Below are positions 36,431-45,074 of a DNA stretch of 64,000 nucleotides, piece after piece. Source of the stretch: JBQLZO01 sp052168315 (GTDB lineage Bacteria; Planctomycetota; Phycisphaerae; Phycisphaerales; UBA1924); NCBI GenBank assembly GCA_052168315.1, contig JBQLZO010000007.1, positions 1 to 64,000 on the forward strand, read 5' to 3'. The translations under genes were made by a program, and so were the position numbers. Numbering within the stretch: the stretch's first letter is position 1; the number at the start of each line of letters is the position of its first letter. The notes under the pieces are model-generated. The model was not told the DNA's origin and searched no databases. It was given only the letters and a program-made list of their open reading frames with translations.

Positions 36431-36532
36431 GCAGAAGACCTCGTTTCAGAACCCTTCCAACCTCGGTGGGATGGGCCTCCGGCCCGTCTCCTCATCTGCC
36501 CCTACCTCCGGTTCTGATACGAGGTCTTCTGC
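36431..36532. mobile_element. MITE-like element with 23-base terminal inverted repeats (dispersed repeat copy 2)
   Basis: Arms 36431-36453 (starting GCAGAAGACCTCGT) and 36510-36532 (ending ACGAGGTCTTCTGC) are inverted repeats matching at 22 of 23 positions, around a core of about 56 bases. The core holds the palindrome GGGCC-TCC-GGCCC and matches copy 1 at 5781-5848 in reverse orientation. No ORF is inside. The layout fits a miniature inverted-repeat element mobilised in trans, or a REP/BIME-type structure. No target-site duplication is obvious. Confidence 0.65.
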
Positions 36533-36542
36533 GAGCACCGGA

Positions 36543-36908
36543 TCACCCGCGCTTCGACGCGTGGTCAGCGTTCGCGCCGACGCGGATCGCGCCCGCCAGC
36601 ATCGTCAGCAGCCCGACCACGCCCGTGATCCACGCCAGGAACTGCAGCCCAATCGCCAGGATCGCCACCGGTGGGTTCCCCCACTCAGCGCCCATCGCCA
36701 CGGCCAGAAAGAACACCACACCGATCAACAACCCGGCCGCGATGATCAGCGTCAGCCCCGTCGCGAACAGCGACACCCCATCGCGCTTGGCCAGGATCCA
36801 GTGCGAGATCGACCACAACGGCCCGCCGATCCCGCTCCCCGAAGATGCCGCGCTGGCGCTCCGACCGGTCATCCGCTCGTAGTCGCCCCTGAGTTCCTCG
36901 GTGCCCAT
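36543..36908 (-). CDS. Small membrane protein
   Basis: The 121-residue protein has two strong hydrophobic segments (about 48-72 and 80-105) after a polar N-terminus. The segment LWSISHWILAKRDGVSLFAT precedes the first helix. I do not recognise the family. It lies 49 bases downstream of the alcohol dehydrogenase start-side neighbour on the same strand and may be cotranscribed with it. Confidence 0.6.
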   Translation of the reverse strand: MGTEELRGDYERMTGRSASAASSGSGIGGPLWSISHWILAKRDGVSLFATGLTLIIAAGLLIGVVFFLAVAMGAEWGNPPVAILAIGLQFLAWITGVVGLLTMLAGAIRVGANADHASKRG

Positions 36909-36957
36909 GCCGGGCCTCCTTTCGGTTCGTGCGCTGCGACCCGCTCGCCGAGCCCGC

Positions 36958-37965
36958 CTACTGGTTCGCCAGCACGATGCGATACCGCGCCTTGCCGGCG
37001 CGGAGGTGGTCCAAGGCCTCGTTGGCCTTGCTCATCGGGAATGTCTCGGTGATCGGCGCGATCGCGTGCCGCGCGCAGAAATCCAGCATCGTCGCGATCC
37101 CCACCGGCGAGCCCGTCGGCGAGCCGGAGATCGACCGCTGCGCCATGATCAGCGGGAACGCCGCCACCGGGATCGGCTCCAGCACCGCGCCCACCACATG
37201 CAATCGACCCCGCGGCGACAGCGCGTTGATGTACTTGTCCCACGCCAGCGGCACATTCACCGTCGACATGATCAGGTCGTACCGACCGGCCACGGCGTCC
37301 AACGCCTCTTCGGAACGCGAATCCACGATTTCATGCGCCCCCATCTCGCGCGCTTCCTTGGCCTTCGCCCCCGTCGAGGTGAACGCCGTCACCTCGCACC
37401 CCCACTTGTTCAGGAACATCAGCGCCATGTGACCCAGCCCCCCGATCCCGATCACCCCCACCCGGTCCGTCGGCTTGATCCCGAACTGCAGCAGCGGGTT
37501 GAACACCGTGATCCCGCCGCAGAACAACGGCCCGGCGGCCGCGGGATCCACACCATCGGGAATCGGGATCGCCCACGCCGCATCGCATCGGACCAGGTCG
37601 GCGAACGCGCCGTGCCGACCCACGATCGTCCCCTGGTTCTCCGGGCACAGGTTGTGGTCGCCGGACATGCACTGGCGACAATGCATGCACGAGTGGGCCG
37701 ACCACCCCACGCCCACCGTCTGCCCCACCTTGAGCCCCTTGACATGCCCGCCGACCGCGCGAACCGTGCCCACGCCCTCGTGCCCCGGCACCAGCGGGAA
37801 TTCGCTCATGCCCCACTCGTTGTCGATCATCGACAGGTCCGAGTGGCAGATCCCGCAGTGCGTGACCGCGATCTCGACCTCGTGATCGCCCAGCGGGCCG
37901 GGCGTGTACTCGAACGGTTCGAGACGACCCTTCGGCTTCTTCACGGCGTAGGCGCGGACGGTCAT
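36958..37965 (-). CDS. Zinc-dependent NAD(P) alcohol dehydrogenase (cinnamyl-type)
   Basis: The 335-residue medium-chain dehydrogenase has the catalytic zinc ligands Cys37 (HCGICHSD) and His62 (PGHEGVG). Structural zinc cysteines are at 93, 96, 99 and 107 (SCMHCRQCMSGDHNLC). The Rossmann motif IGIGGLGHMA is at about 173-182. The YahK/AdhC-like pattern favours NADPH-dependent reduction of aldehydes. It is divergent from the MhqO-type gene, and both could serve detoxification of reactive carbonyls or quinones. Confidence 0.93.
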   Translation of the reverse strand: MTVRAYAVKKPKGRLEPFEYTPGPLGDHEVEIAVTHCGICHSDLSMIDNEWGMSEFPLVPGHEGVGTVRAVGGHVKGLKVGQTVGVGWSAHSCMHCRQCMSGDHNLCPENQGTIVGRHGAFADLVRCDAAWAIPIPDGVDPAAAGPLFCGGITVFNPLLQFGIKPTDRVGVIGIGGLGHMALMFLNKWGCEVTAFTSTGAKAKEAREMGAHEIVDSRSEEALDAVAGRYDLIMSTVNVPLAWDKYINALSPRGRLHVVGAVLEPIPVAAFPLIMAQRSISGSPTGSPVGIATMLDFCARHAIAPITETFPMSKANEALDHLRAGKARYRIVLANQ

Positions 37966-38128
37966 GCGGGTGCTCCGGCGATCGGGTTCACGAATGCGCT
38001 CCAACCTCGGGCGCGCGCCCCGGCGGGCGTCCCACGCCCCTCGGGCCCCGATGAGTGTACCGACCGCACCGCCGAACCCGCGCAGCAATCTCCATCCGCC
38101 CGCGCCACACCGAATACCATCCAATGCC

Positions 38129-39124
38129 ATGACCACCGCCGCACTCGCCACACCGGGGATCCACCACATCACCGCACTGGCGCGCGATCCGAAGCCCAAC
38201 ATCGCCTTCTACGCCGGGCTGCTCGGCCAGCGGCTGATCAAGCGCACCGTCAACTACGACGACCCCTCCGTCTGGCACCTCTACTACGCCGACGACCGCG
38301 GCACGCCCGGCAGCGTCATGACCTTCTTCCCGAACCCCGATGCCCGCCGCCCGCGCTTCGGCTCCGGCGAACTCTCGGCCACCGCGTACGCCGCCCCGCC
38401 GGGCTCGCTCGGCTTCTGGCACGAGCGGCTCACCAAGGCCGGCATCACCGCGGCACCGTTCCAGCGCTTCGGCGAGCAGGGCATCGCCTTCGCCGATCAC
38501 GATGGCACGCGCCTCGAGATTATCGAACGCGTCGATGCCCAGCCCTCCCGGTTTGTGCCCGTCGATCCGGCAGCGCCGCACGCCAAGCGCCAGCACGACC
38601 ACGGCGGCCCCATCCCGACCGACATGGCCCTCCGCGGCTTCCACTCGGCTACGCTCGATGTCGATGGGTACGAGCACTCGGCCCGCCTGCTCACCGGCGT
38701 GTTCGGGCTCGAACCCGCCGGCAGCGCCGGCGAGCGCTACCGCTTCGAACGCCGCGACCAGCGCGGACGCACCATCCCCGCCGGCACCATCGACCTCCGC
38801 TGCCGCCCGGCCCTCGACCGCGCCCGCATGGGCCACGGCTCGACCCACCATATCGCCTGGCGCGCCACCGACGATGAACACGAGCACGCCCTGCGGGCCG
38901 AACTCGTCTCGCGCGGGCACAACGCCACGCCGATCATCGACCGCCAGTACTTCCACTCCATCTACTTCCGCGAGCCCGGCGGCGTGATCTTCGAGATCGC
39001 CACCGACCCCCCCGGCTTCACCACCGACGAGCCGCCCGACCACCTCGGCGAATCGCTCATGCTCCCGACCTGGCTGGAAGAACGCCGGAACGAGATCGCG
39101 AACAGCCTCCCGCCGCTGGAGTGA
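38129..39124 (+). CDS. Ring-cleaving dioxygenase, MhqO/glyoxalase family
   Basis: The 331-residue protein has two VOC (glyoxalase) modules, at about 8-130 and 165-300. Probable metal ligands are His in GIHHITALARDP, His in GSTHHIAW and Glu in VIFEIATDPPGF, the MhqO/LinE-like arrangement that binds Fe(II) and cleaves hydroquinones or catechols. The ATG at 38129 gives the usual N-terminus. It is divergent from the alcohol dehydrogenase. The substrate is unknown. Confidence 0.88.
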   Translation: MTTAALATPGIHHITALARDPKPNIAFYAGLLGQRLIKRTVNYDDPSVWHLYYADDRGTPGSVMTFFPNPDARRPRFGSGELSATAYAAPPGSLGFWHERLTKAGITAAPFQRFGEQGIAFADHDGTRLEIIERVDAQPSRFVPVDPAAPHAKRQHDHGGPIPTDMALRGFHSATLDVDGYEHSARLLTGVFGLEPAGSAGERYRFERRDQRGRTIPAGTIDLRCRPALDRARMGHGSTHHIAWRATDDEHEHALRAELVSRGHNATPIIDRQYFHSIYFREPGGVIFEIATDPPGFTTDEPPDHLGESLMLPTWLEERRNEIANSLPPLE

Positions 39125-39204
39125 CCTACTCGAAAGCCCCTTGGCCCATCCCGAGACCCGCTCCCAGACCGCGCACCCCGACGCCCCGCATCTATGATCA
39201 ACCG

Positions 39205-40023
39205 ATGGGCGCTGCGCGGGCCGATGATCCTTCCATGCATTCGGCCGATCGCGACTTGACGCGCCACCGCTGCCTCGCGTGCGGCTTCGACCAGCCCGGG
39301 CTCGATCGCGAGTCGCCCTGCCCGGAATGCGGCCAGACGCGCTACGACGCGCAGGCCGACTTCATGGTCAGGATGTGGCACATCAAGGCTGGCGCGGACA
39401 TGGGGGCCTTGGCCTTCATCCCATTGGTCATGCTCGCGGTGCTATGGATGGGGAGTCTGGCGGGCGCGCACTATGAGGATATCCTGGTGTTGGCGGCATT
39501 CTTGCTCTTGGCCATCACTGTTGCGTATTACTTGATGAGCGTGTGGACGATAGCTGAGTCGCCGCTCGTGATCGGGTTCGAGAGGCGTTGGATAACGCGA
39601 GCGACGCGCGCCTGCGGTGTATGCGTCCTGCCGCTGCTCCTCGTGTCGTGGGGCGTTCAGTTCGGCTCGGTGATCGCGGGCGGAGCCATCACGGCCGCGG
39701 GGTGTGTGGCCGCGATCGGCACGATCGCCGGACTGCGTGCGCTCAGGCGGGAGCTCTGCGCCCTGCTGGGTGTGCCGTTGCCGTCGGGCATCGGTGTGTA
39801 CAGCGCCCTGCTCAGGTTCTGCATGGTGGCCATGGCGGTGCTGATGCTCGGGTTGATCGTGTGGCGCGTGTCCGCCGGCGGGCTCGGCGCGCTCTCGCTC
39901 GCGCTGGCGCCGATGGCCATCGCCGCCTACCTGCTCGCCCTCGAAGCCGCCCGGCACGCGCTGCAGCGTACGCTCAAGGCGGCGGGGATCGGCGAGCGCC
40001 CGCCCGCCGGCGCGTGGCGCTGA
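39205..40023 (+). CDS. Zinc-ribbon multi-pass membrane protein, paralogue 1
   Basis: The 272-residue protein has an N-terminal zinc ribbon (CLACGFDQPGLDR then PCPECGQ, about 22-42) and a conserved amphipathic stretch FMVRMWHIKAGADMG. About six membrane helices follow, with the cytoplasmic motif ALRRELCALLGVPLPSGIGV between helices 4 and 5. It is the first of four tandem paralogues. The DNA of parts of genes 1 and 2 is identical over more than 80 bases. The function is unknown; the ribbon suggests metal- or protein-binding on the cytoplasmic side. Confidence 0.78.
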   Translation: MGAARADDPSMHSADRDLTRHRCLACGFDQPGLDRESPCPECGQTRYDAQADFMVRMWHIKAGADMGALAFIPLVMLAVLWMGSLAGAHYEDILVLAAFLLLAITVAYYLMSVWTIAESPLVIGFERRWITRATRACGVCVLPLLLVSWGVQFGSVIAGGAITAAGCVAAIGTIAGLRALRRELCALLGVPLPSGIGVYSALLRFCMVAMAVLMLGLIVWRVSAGGLGALSLALAPMAIAAYLLALEAARHALQRTLKAAGIGERPPAGAWR

Positions 40024-40228
40024 GATCGGCGGATTCCCTGCCACTCCTAGACACGGACTGGAGCCGAACGCATGAACGATGGCCCGCATCCCTCGACCGA
40101 CCCGCAGCCCGCGATGCCCGGCGTGCCCGGATTGACCATCGCCGAACCGCCCGGAGACCGAGAAGGTCCTGCCCAGCGTTCATTGAATCCGTCGATCCGA
40201 GGGCGCCGATTGGAGCGAAGCTGACCGC

Positions 40229-41080
40229 ATGGATGAGTGTGCGATGCAATCCCCGGAGCACGCATCGGTACCGCGTTCGATGAGCGGGGTCGCCGGGACA
40301 GCGCGCTGCCTCGCCTGCGGCTTCGATCGGGCCGGGATCGATCGGAACGCCGCGTGCCCGGAGTGCGGCCAGACGCGCTACGACGCGCAGGCCGACTTCA
40401 TGGTCAGGATGTGGCACATCAAGGCTGGCGCGGACATGGGGGCCTTGGCGTTCCTCCCATTGGCCGTGCTCGCTCTGGTTTGGACCGGGGCCCTGGCCGG
40501 AGCGCGGTACGCGGAGGCGCTGGTGGTCGCGGCGGCGATGCTCCTGGTCATCTCCGTTGTGTATCTCCTGGCCCTCCCATTCATCTGCGCGGCGAGCGTG
40601 TGGGAGATGGCGCGCCCGCCGCTCATCATCGGCTTCGAGAAGCGCTGGATCTCGCGGGCCACGCGCGTGTGCGGCGCATTGGCCATCCCGCTGCTCTATG
40701 TCTCGTGGCTGGCGCAGTTCGGCTCGCCCATCGCGGGCGGAGCCATCACGGGCGTGGGGTGTGTGGCCGCGGTCGGCACGATCGCCGGACTGCGTGCGCT
40801 CAGGCGGGAACTCTGCGCTCTGCTGGGTGTGCCGTTTCCGTCGGGCATCGGCGTGTACAGCGCCCTGCTCAGGTTCTGCATGGTGGCCATGGCGGTGCTG
40901 ATGCTCGGGTTGATCGTGTGGCGCATCTCCGCCGGTGGGCTCAGCGCGCTCTCGCTCCCGCTGGCGCCCATGGCCATCGCCGCGGACCTGCTCGCCTTCG
41001 AAGCCGCCCGCGACGCGCTGCAGCGTACGCTCAAGACGGCCGGGATCGGCGAGCGCCCGCCCGCCGGCGCGTGGCACTGA
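40229..41080 (+). CDS. Zinc-ribbon multi-pass membrane protein, paralogue 2
   Basis: The 283-residue protein is very close to paralogue 1: zinc ribbon CLACGFDRAGIDR...CPECGQ, FMVRMWHIKAGADMG, the loop ALRRELCALLGVPFPSG and the end GIGERPPAGAWH are shared. Long stretches of DNA are identical to paralogue 1 (for example 39328-39413 with 40364-40449), so the duplication is recent or maintained by gene conversion. A longer third/fourth helix region distinguishes it. The 205-base gap before it holds no gene. Confidence 0.78.
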   Translation: MDECAMQSPEHASVPRSMSGVAGTARCLACGFDRAGIDRNAACPECGQTRYDAQADFMVRMWHIKAGADMGALAFLPLAVLALVWTGALAGARYAEALVVAAAMLLVISVVYLLALPFICAASVWEMARPPLIIGFEKRWISRATRVCGALAIPLLYVSWLAQFGSPIAGGAITGVGCVAAVGTIAGLRALRRELCALLGVPFPSGIGVYSALLRFCMVAMAVLMLGLIVWRISAGGLSALSLPLAPMAIAADLLAFEAARDALQRTLKTAGIGERPPAGAWH

Positions 41081-41155
41081 CACCAGCGCCCGCGCCCCGC
41101 CCCCCATCCTGCCCCGCCCACCACCGCCGCGCGATCCCAGCCCGGAGCCGACCGC

Positions 41156-42037
41156 ATGAGCGATGCCCCGAACAATCCACCCGCCGAGCCTCGCCCCGCG
41201 AATCCACCGCACACGCCCCCACCGCTCGACGCCGCGCTCCGCGGGCGGTGCATGGCCTGCGGATTCGACCTCGGCGGCCTGGAACACAAGCCCAACTGCC
41301 CGGAATGCGGGCGCGACGCCGAGGAAGCCCGAAGCGCACTCCTCGCCCGCATGCGCCGCGTCCACATCGGCGCGCGGGCCGCGCGCGGCATCCTCATCTG
41401 CGTGCTGCTGGCGCTGCTCCTCGGCGCCGCCGCCGGGCTGCTCGTCTCCGTGCTCCCGGAGCGCTGGCACGACCTCGTCATCGGCACCATCAGAGCCCTG
41501 ATGTTCATCCCGATGATCGCCATCGTGCCGCTCGCGCTGTTCGGCATCTGGAACATGGCCACCCCCCCACTCCCATCCGGCGGCGCCGCTGCCGGCGCGT
41601 GGGTCTACCCGCTGGCCCGCTGGTGCGCCATCGGCGCGGGGCCGTTGTGGATCGCCGCGGGGCTGAGCCAGAGCCAGTCGGTCGAACTCGCGGGCATCCT
41701 CACCTCGTGCGGCGTGCTGTTCGTGGGCGCTGCCATGCTGGCACTGTTCCGGATCCGCGCTGACATCGCCCGCCTGCTCGCCGTCACCGCCCGCGCCCGC
41801 ACCGGGCTGATCGGCCACCTGCTCATGTCCGCCATCACCGGGCTGATGCTCAGCATCCCGCTCCTGTACGCGATGAGCGCCTTCACAGCCATCCCGCGCC
41901 CGACCTACAACACCCTCGACGCCTGGACCGCCTGGGCGTTCATCCTCGGCATCGAATACAACGGATACACGATGCTCAGAACCCTCGAGGCCGCCGGGCT
42001 CCACCGCGCCACTGCCGGAAAGCGCGGCACCGCATGA
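41156..42037 (+). CDS. Zinc-ribbon multi-pass membrane protein, paralogue 3
   Basis: The 293-residue protein begins with a Pro-rich leader, then CMACGFDLGGLEH...NCPECGRD and about six membrane helices (GILICVLLALLLGAAAGLLV first). It shares the ribbon and topology with its neighbours but not the FMVRMWHIKAGADMG or ALRRELCALLG motifs, so it is an older copy. Its stop overlaps the start of paralogue 4 as ATGA, implying coupled translation. Confidence 0.75.
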   Translation: MSDAPNNPPAEPRPANPPHTPPPLDAALRGRCMACGFDLGGLEHKPNCPECGRDAEEARSALLARMRRVHIGARAARGILICVLLALLLGAAAGLLVSVLPERWHDLVIGTIRALMFIPMIAIVPLALFGIWNMATPPLPSGGAAAGAWVYPLARWCAIGAGPLWIAAGLSQSQSVELAGILTSCGVLFVGAAMLALFRIRADIARLLAVTARARTGLIGHLLMSAITGLMLSIPLLYAMSAFTAIPRPTYNTLDAWTAWAFILGIEYNGYTMLRTLEAAGLHRATAGKRGTA

Positions 42038-42927
42038 GCCCGCCCGATGCGCCCGCCCCGCACGATCCGCGCACGCCGATCCCCGTCCCCGAGCGCGAAC
42101 CCCCACCCCCGAGCGATCCATCGCCGCGCATCGGCGTCTGCCTCGTCTGCGGCTTCGATCAGGAGGGGCTCGACCGCCAGCCGCGATGCCCCGAGTGCGG
42201 ATTCCCTCACGATGAGGCCGCGAAGGAAGTCCGCAGGCGCATCGACCGCATCGCGCGGGGCACCAGGATCCTGCGCCCTGCAACGAAGCTGTTCGTGCTC
42301 GGCATCTTGGTGCTGCTGATGCTGTACACGGCATCGGAAGCCGGCGGAGCGGTGGGCTCGTTCACCTCACCGCTCCTCACGATCTGGGCGGTGACGATGT
42401 CGGCAGGTGCGATCCCGTTGCTGATCATCATGATGGTCGGCATCTTCGATCTGAGTGCGAGGATGGCAGACGGACCGGACAGGCTGGATACGGTGTCCAT
42501 CATCACGAGAGGGTGCGCGCTGATCCCCATTCCCGTGCTCGCATACTCGTTGGTGTCTGATCTCGATCTGACCCCGCTGGTGCTGCTGATCATCGGCATG
42601 GCCACATCGATCGGAACGGTCTCCGGGCTGTCGAGGCTCCGGCGTCGCCTCGCCGCACTGCTCGGCATCGGCCGGCGGCTGCGACCCGACGCCTACGAGT
42701 GGGCCCTGCGTCTGCTCAGCATCGCGCTTCTCCCGTGGTGCATTGCGCTGATCACCGTGAGCCATTCGTTCTTGCTTGTCCAACAGGCGCTGGTGGTGTG
42801 CATCCTCTCGGCATGGGGACTGGGCATCGAGAGGAAGCGGCACGCGTTCGCGCGCACCATCCACGCCGCCCGGCTCCCGCCCGTGGTCTTCACCCATTCG
42901 TTAGCACCACCACCCCCAGCAGAATGA
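42034..42927 (+). CDS. Zinc-ribbon multi-pass membrane protein, paralogue 4
   Basis: The 297-residue protein has a Pro-rich leader, the ribbon CLVCGFDQEGLDR...RCPECGFP and about six membrane helices. The loop LSRLRRRLAALLGIGRRLRP corresponds to the ALRRELCALLG loop of paralogues 1-2. The start overlaps paralogue 3 by four bases. The 3' end overlaps the convergent EamA gene by 38 bases. Confidence 0.75.
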   Translation: MSPPDAPAPHDPRTPIPVPEREPPPPSDPSPRIGVCLVCGFDQEGLDRQPRCPECGFPHDEAAKEVRRRIDRIARGTRILRPATKLFVLGILVLLMLYTASEAGGAVGSFTSPLLTIWAVTMSAGAIPLLIIMMVGIFDLSARMADGPDRLDTVSIITRGCALIPIPVLAYSLVSDLDLTPLVLLIIGMATSIGTVSGLSRLRRRLAALLGIGRRLRPDAYEWALRLLSIALLPWCIALITVSHSFLLVQQALVVCILSAWGLGIERKRHAFARTIHAARLPPVVFTHSLAPPPPAE

Positions 42928-43348
42928 TCGCCACGCCCACCGCCTTCCGCGCGGTCATCGGCTCGCCCAGCAGCAGCCACCCCAGCAGCACGCCCGTCGC
43001 CGGCGCGATCGCGAACGCGATCGGCTTCACCTTCGACACCTCGCCCATCGACAGCGCCGCGTAGAAGCAGATCATCGCCGCCGCGCCCGCCACCACGCCC
43101 GAGCCCAGCACCAGCTTCGCCCAGGTCGCGCTGCTCGCAGCGCCGGCCCAACCCGGCACCTCGCGCGCCGAATGCACCCCGTGCATCGCGATCAGATACG
43201 CGCACCAGATCAGCGGCAGCGCCACCGTCGATCGCACCGCGATCGCCGCGAACGGCCCGACCTGCTTCGAGTGCAGCACCGAACGCGTCGCCACCTCGCC
43301 GATCCCCCAGCACAGCCCCGCCGCAACAGCAAGAACGATCGCACGCAT
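42890..43348 (-). CDS. EamA/DMT-type small transporter with a single EamA domain
   Basis: The 152-residue protein has five predicted helices and one EamA module (GLCWGIGEVATRSVLH at about 11-26, LLGWLLLGEPMTARKAVGVA near the C-terminus). Normal DMT exporters have two modules (about 290 residues), so it would have to act as a dimer. The start at 43348 is chosen because the upstream frame is Arg/Gly-rich noncoding DNA. It overlaps the tail of zinc-ribbon paralogue 4. Confidence 0.78.
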   Translation of the reverse strand: MRAIVLAVAAGLCWGIGEVATRSVLHSKQVGPFAAIAVRSTVALPLIWCAYLIAMHGVHSAREVPGWAGAASSATWAKLVLGSGVVAGAAAMICFYAALSMGEVSKVKPIAFAIAPATGVLLGWLLLGEPMTARKAVGVAIILLGVVVLTNG

Positions 43349-43745
43349 ACCCACCAAGATACCCCCCCGACCCCCCCCACCCCACGCGAAGGCCTCTCTT
43401 CGACCGCGCCCCGCCCGCCCGCGCGCCCGGATGGCCCCCGCTTCCCGCTTCCTCGCACCCGCGTGCCGCGTTGCTCCCGCTTGCCCCACCGCCCCCCCAG
43501 CCCCTCCCCAACGCGGAACGGACCCTCCCACACGCCATGCCCCGCACACACGGACCCTGTTCAGGGGGTCTTCCCCCTGGCGCTCTGGCGTGACCGTTTC
43601 CGCGGGCTACCATTGTGGCTCGTGATGACACCCCCGGGATGCAGGCCCGGCGGGATCCGAATTCGACGCGACTTGTGCATGGGCTGGAGATCGGGCGTGG
43701 CCGCGCCCGCCGGCCGGTGGACCATCGCGAAGGTGGGACCGACTC
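43349..43745. other. Intergenic region between divergent genes
   Basis: This is about 400 bases, extremely C-rich at the left, with several C-runs (about 43360-43385). A perfect hairpin CAGGGGG-TCTT-CCCCCTG is at 43562-43579. No tRNA or gene was recognised. Confidence 0.55.
43562..43579. other. Perfect stem-loop upstream of the 3D-domain gene
   Basis: CAGGGGG and CCCCCTG pair around TCTT. No T-run follows on either strand, so it is not a standard terminator. It may be a leader structure of the 3D-domain gene, 170 bases downstream. Confidence 0.45.
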
Positions 43746-44483
43746 GTGCAATCAAAGAATCGGCGATATGGCGCGGCGATCCCCGCGTCCACGAAGCGGT
43801 GTGCGTTCCGCTCCGCGGTGGGCTGGACCATCCTCTGGTCCGCAGCCCTCACGCTCACCATCGGCTCCGCCGTGGCGACCAAACGCATCACCACCCGCCC
43901 GGTCCCCCTGGCCAGCGTGGTCGCCCCCGCCGCGCCCACGCCCCCCGCGCCCACGGCATCATCAACGCCCATCGCCCGTAGCAGCGCAACCGATCCCGGC
44001 GCCGGCGCCATCGTCGATCCGCTGCTCTTCCAGACCGATCACACAGCACCCGCGCCCGAACCCGCGCCCATCGCGCAGCAACCCGATCCCGCGCCGAGTG
44101 CGCGCATCATCACCGCCCCCGCCGGATACGAGCGCTACTACGACGGCCGCCCCCTCCGCCGCGCCCGCACCCTCTGGATGACCGTCACCGCCTACTCACC
44201 CGACCATCGCTCGTGCGGCAAATTCGCCGATGGCATCACCGCCTCGGGCATGTCCGTGTGGACCAACGGCATGCAGCTCGTCGCCGCGGACCCCAGGGTC
44301 CTCCCGCGCAACACCCTCATCACCGTCCCCGGATACGCCGAGGGCGCGGTGGTGCCGGTGCTCGATGTCGGCGGAGCCATCAAGGGCTCGCGACTCGATG
44401 TGCTCTACCCATCCCACGCCGTCGCACGCCGCTGGGGCGTGCAGACGCTCAAGGTCACCGTGTGGGAATACGCCGACGAATAA
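43746..44483 (+). CDS. 3D-domain protein (putative peptidoglycan lytic enzyme)
   Basis: The 245-residue protein has one N-terminal membrane anchor (about 25-45), a Pro/Ala-rich linker and a C-terminal 3D domain at about 140-243. The domain has the conserved Asp-bearing motifs AADPRVLP, VPVLDVGGAIKG and SRLDVLY, and the preceding VTAYSPDHRSCGKFADG. 3D domains are the double-psi barrel catalytic modules of MltA/Rpf-like enzymes that cut peptidoglycan glycan strands. The start is a GTG with AAGGTGGG upstream; no ATG is available before the domain. Confidence 0.85.
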   Translation: MQSKNRRYGAAIPASTKRCAFRSAVGWTILWSAALTLTIGSAVATKRITTRPVPLASVVAPAAPTPPAPTASSTPIARSSATDPGAGAIVDPLLFQTDHTAPAPEPAPIAQQPDPAPSARIITAPAGYERYYDGRPLRRARTLWMTVTAYSPDHRSCGKFADGITASGMSVWTNGMQLVAADPRVLPRNTLITVPGYAEGAVVPVLDVGGAIKGSRLDVLYPSHAVARRWGVQTLKVTVWEYADE

Positions 44484-44510
44484 GACAGCCGCCGCCCCCA
44501 CGCCGCACGA

Positions 44511-45074
44511 TCACAGCGGCTTGATCGATCCGACGCCCTTCGTGCCATCCGGCTTCTCAACCTCGATCCACCACATCGCGTTCTCCGGCAGCGGATCGGG
44601 CGCCACCGCGTGCACATCGTAATCATCATGCGACGCCGCGTAGTCCGCCCGCGCCACGATCGATGAGAACCGATCGTCCGTGCCGATCCAGGTGCGCACG
44701 ATCGTCGCGCCCCCGTCGGTGTACGGGAGCTTCACCACCAGGTGCAGCTCTTTGCCCGCCTCGATCGAGCCGTGCGACTGCCACAACTGGACCTCATCGT
44801 CGCCGATGGTGATCGTGCCCAGCTCGACCTCATCATGCGCGTGGTCGTGGTCATCATGGTCGCCCATGCCGCCGTGGTCATGGTCATCGCCGTGATCGTG
44901 ATCGCCATCGGCATGATCATGGTCGTGGTCGTTTTCGTGGTCGTCGTCGGTCGACGCCGCCGGCGTCGCGCCACCGGGCGTGCTCGGCGATTCGTTCCCG
45001 CACCCGGCCGCGCCGATCAGCGCAGCGCCGGCCAGTGCGATCAGGGCGGCGTTCTTCATCTGTTCGAGGGTCAT
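44511..45074 (-). CDS. His/Asp-rich lipoprotein of the metal efflux operon
   Basis: The 187-residue protein has a lipoprotein signal (GAALIGAAGC, Cys25) and then about 45 residues made almost only of Asp and His (DHDHADGDHDHGDDHDHGG). A beta-rich domain with ITIGDDEVQLWQSHGSIEAG and a C-terminal part ending GTKGVGSIKPL follow. The His/Asp tract should chelate divalent metal outside the inner membrane. AAGGAG lies six bases before the ATG, which overlaps the stop of the RND gene, so it is translated with it. It probably buffers or delivers Zn, Cu, Co or Ni to the pump. Confidence 0.82.
   Translation of the reverse strand: MTLEQMKNAALIALAGAALIGAAGCGNESPSTPGGATPAASTDDDHENDHDHDHADGDHDHGDDHDHGGMGDHDDHDHAHDEVELGTITIGDDEVQLWQSHGSIEAGKELHLVVKLPYTDGGATIVRTWIGTDDRFSSIVARADYAASHDDYDVHAVAPDPLPENAMWWIEVEKPDGTKGVGSIKPL

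Noticed and set aside
43588..43720. Possible tRNA-like segment in the gap before the 3D-domain gene
   Set aside because: No acceptor stem pairing or T-loop GTTCGANTC could be aligned; the match was limited to GGATCCGAATTCG.
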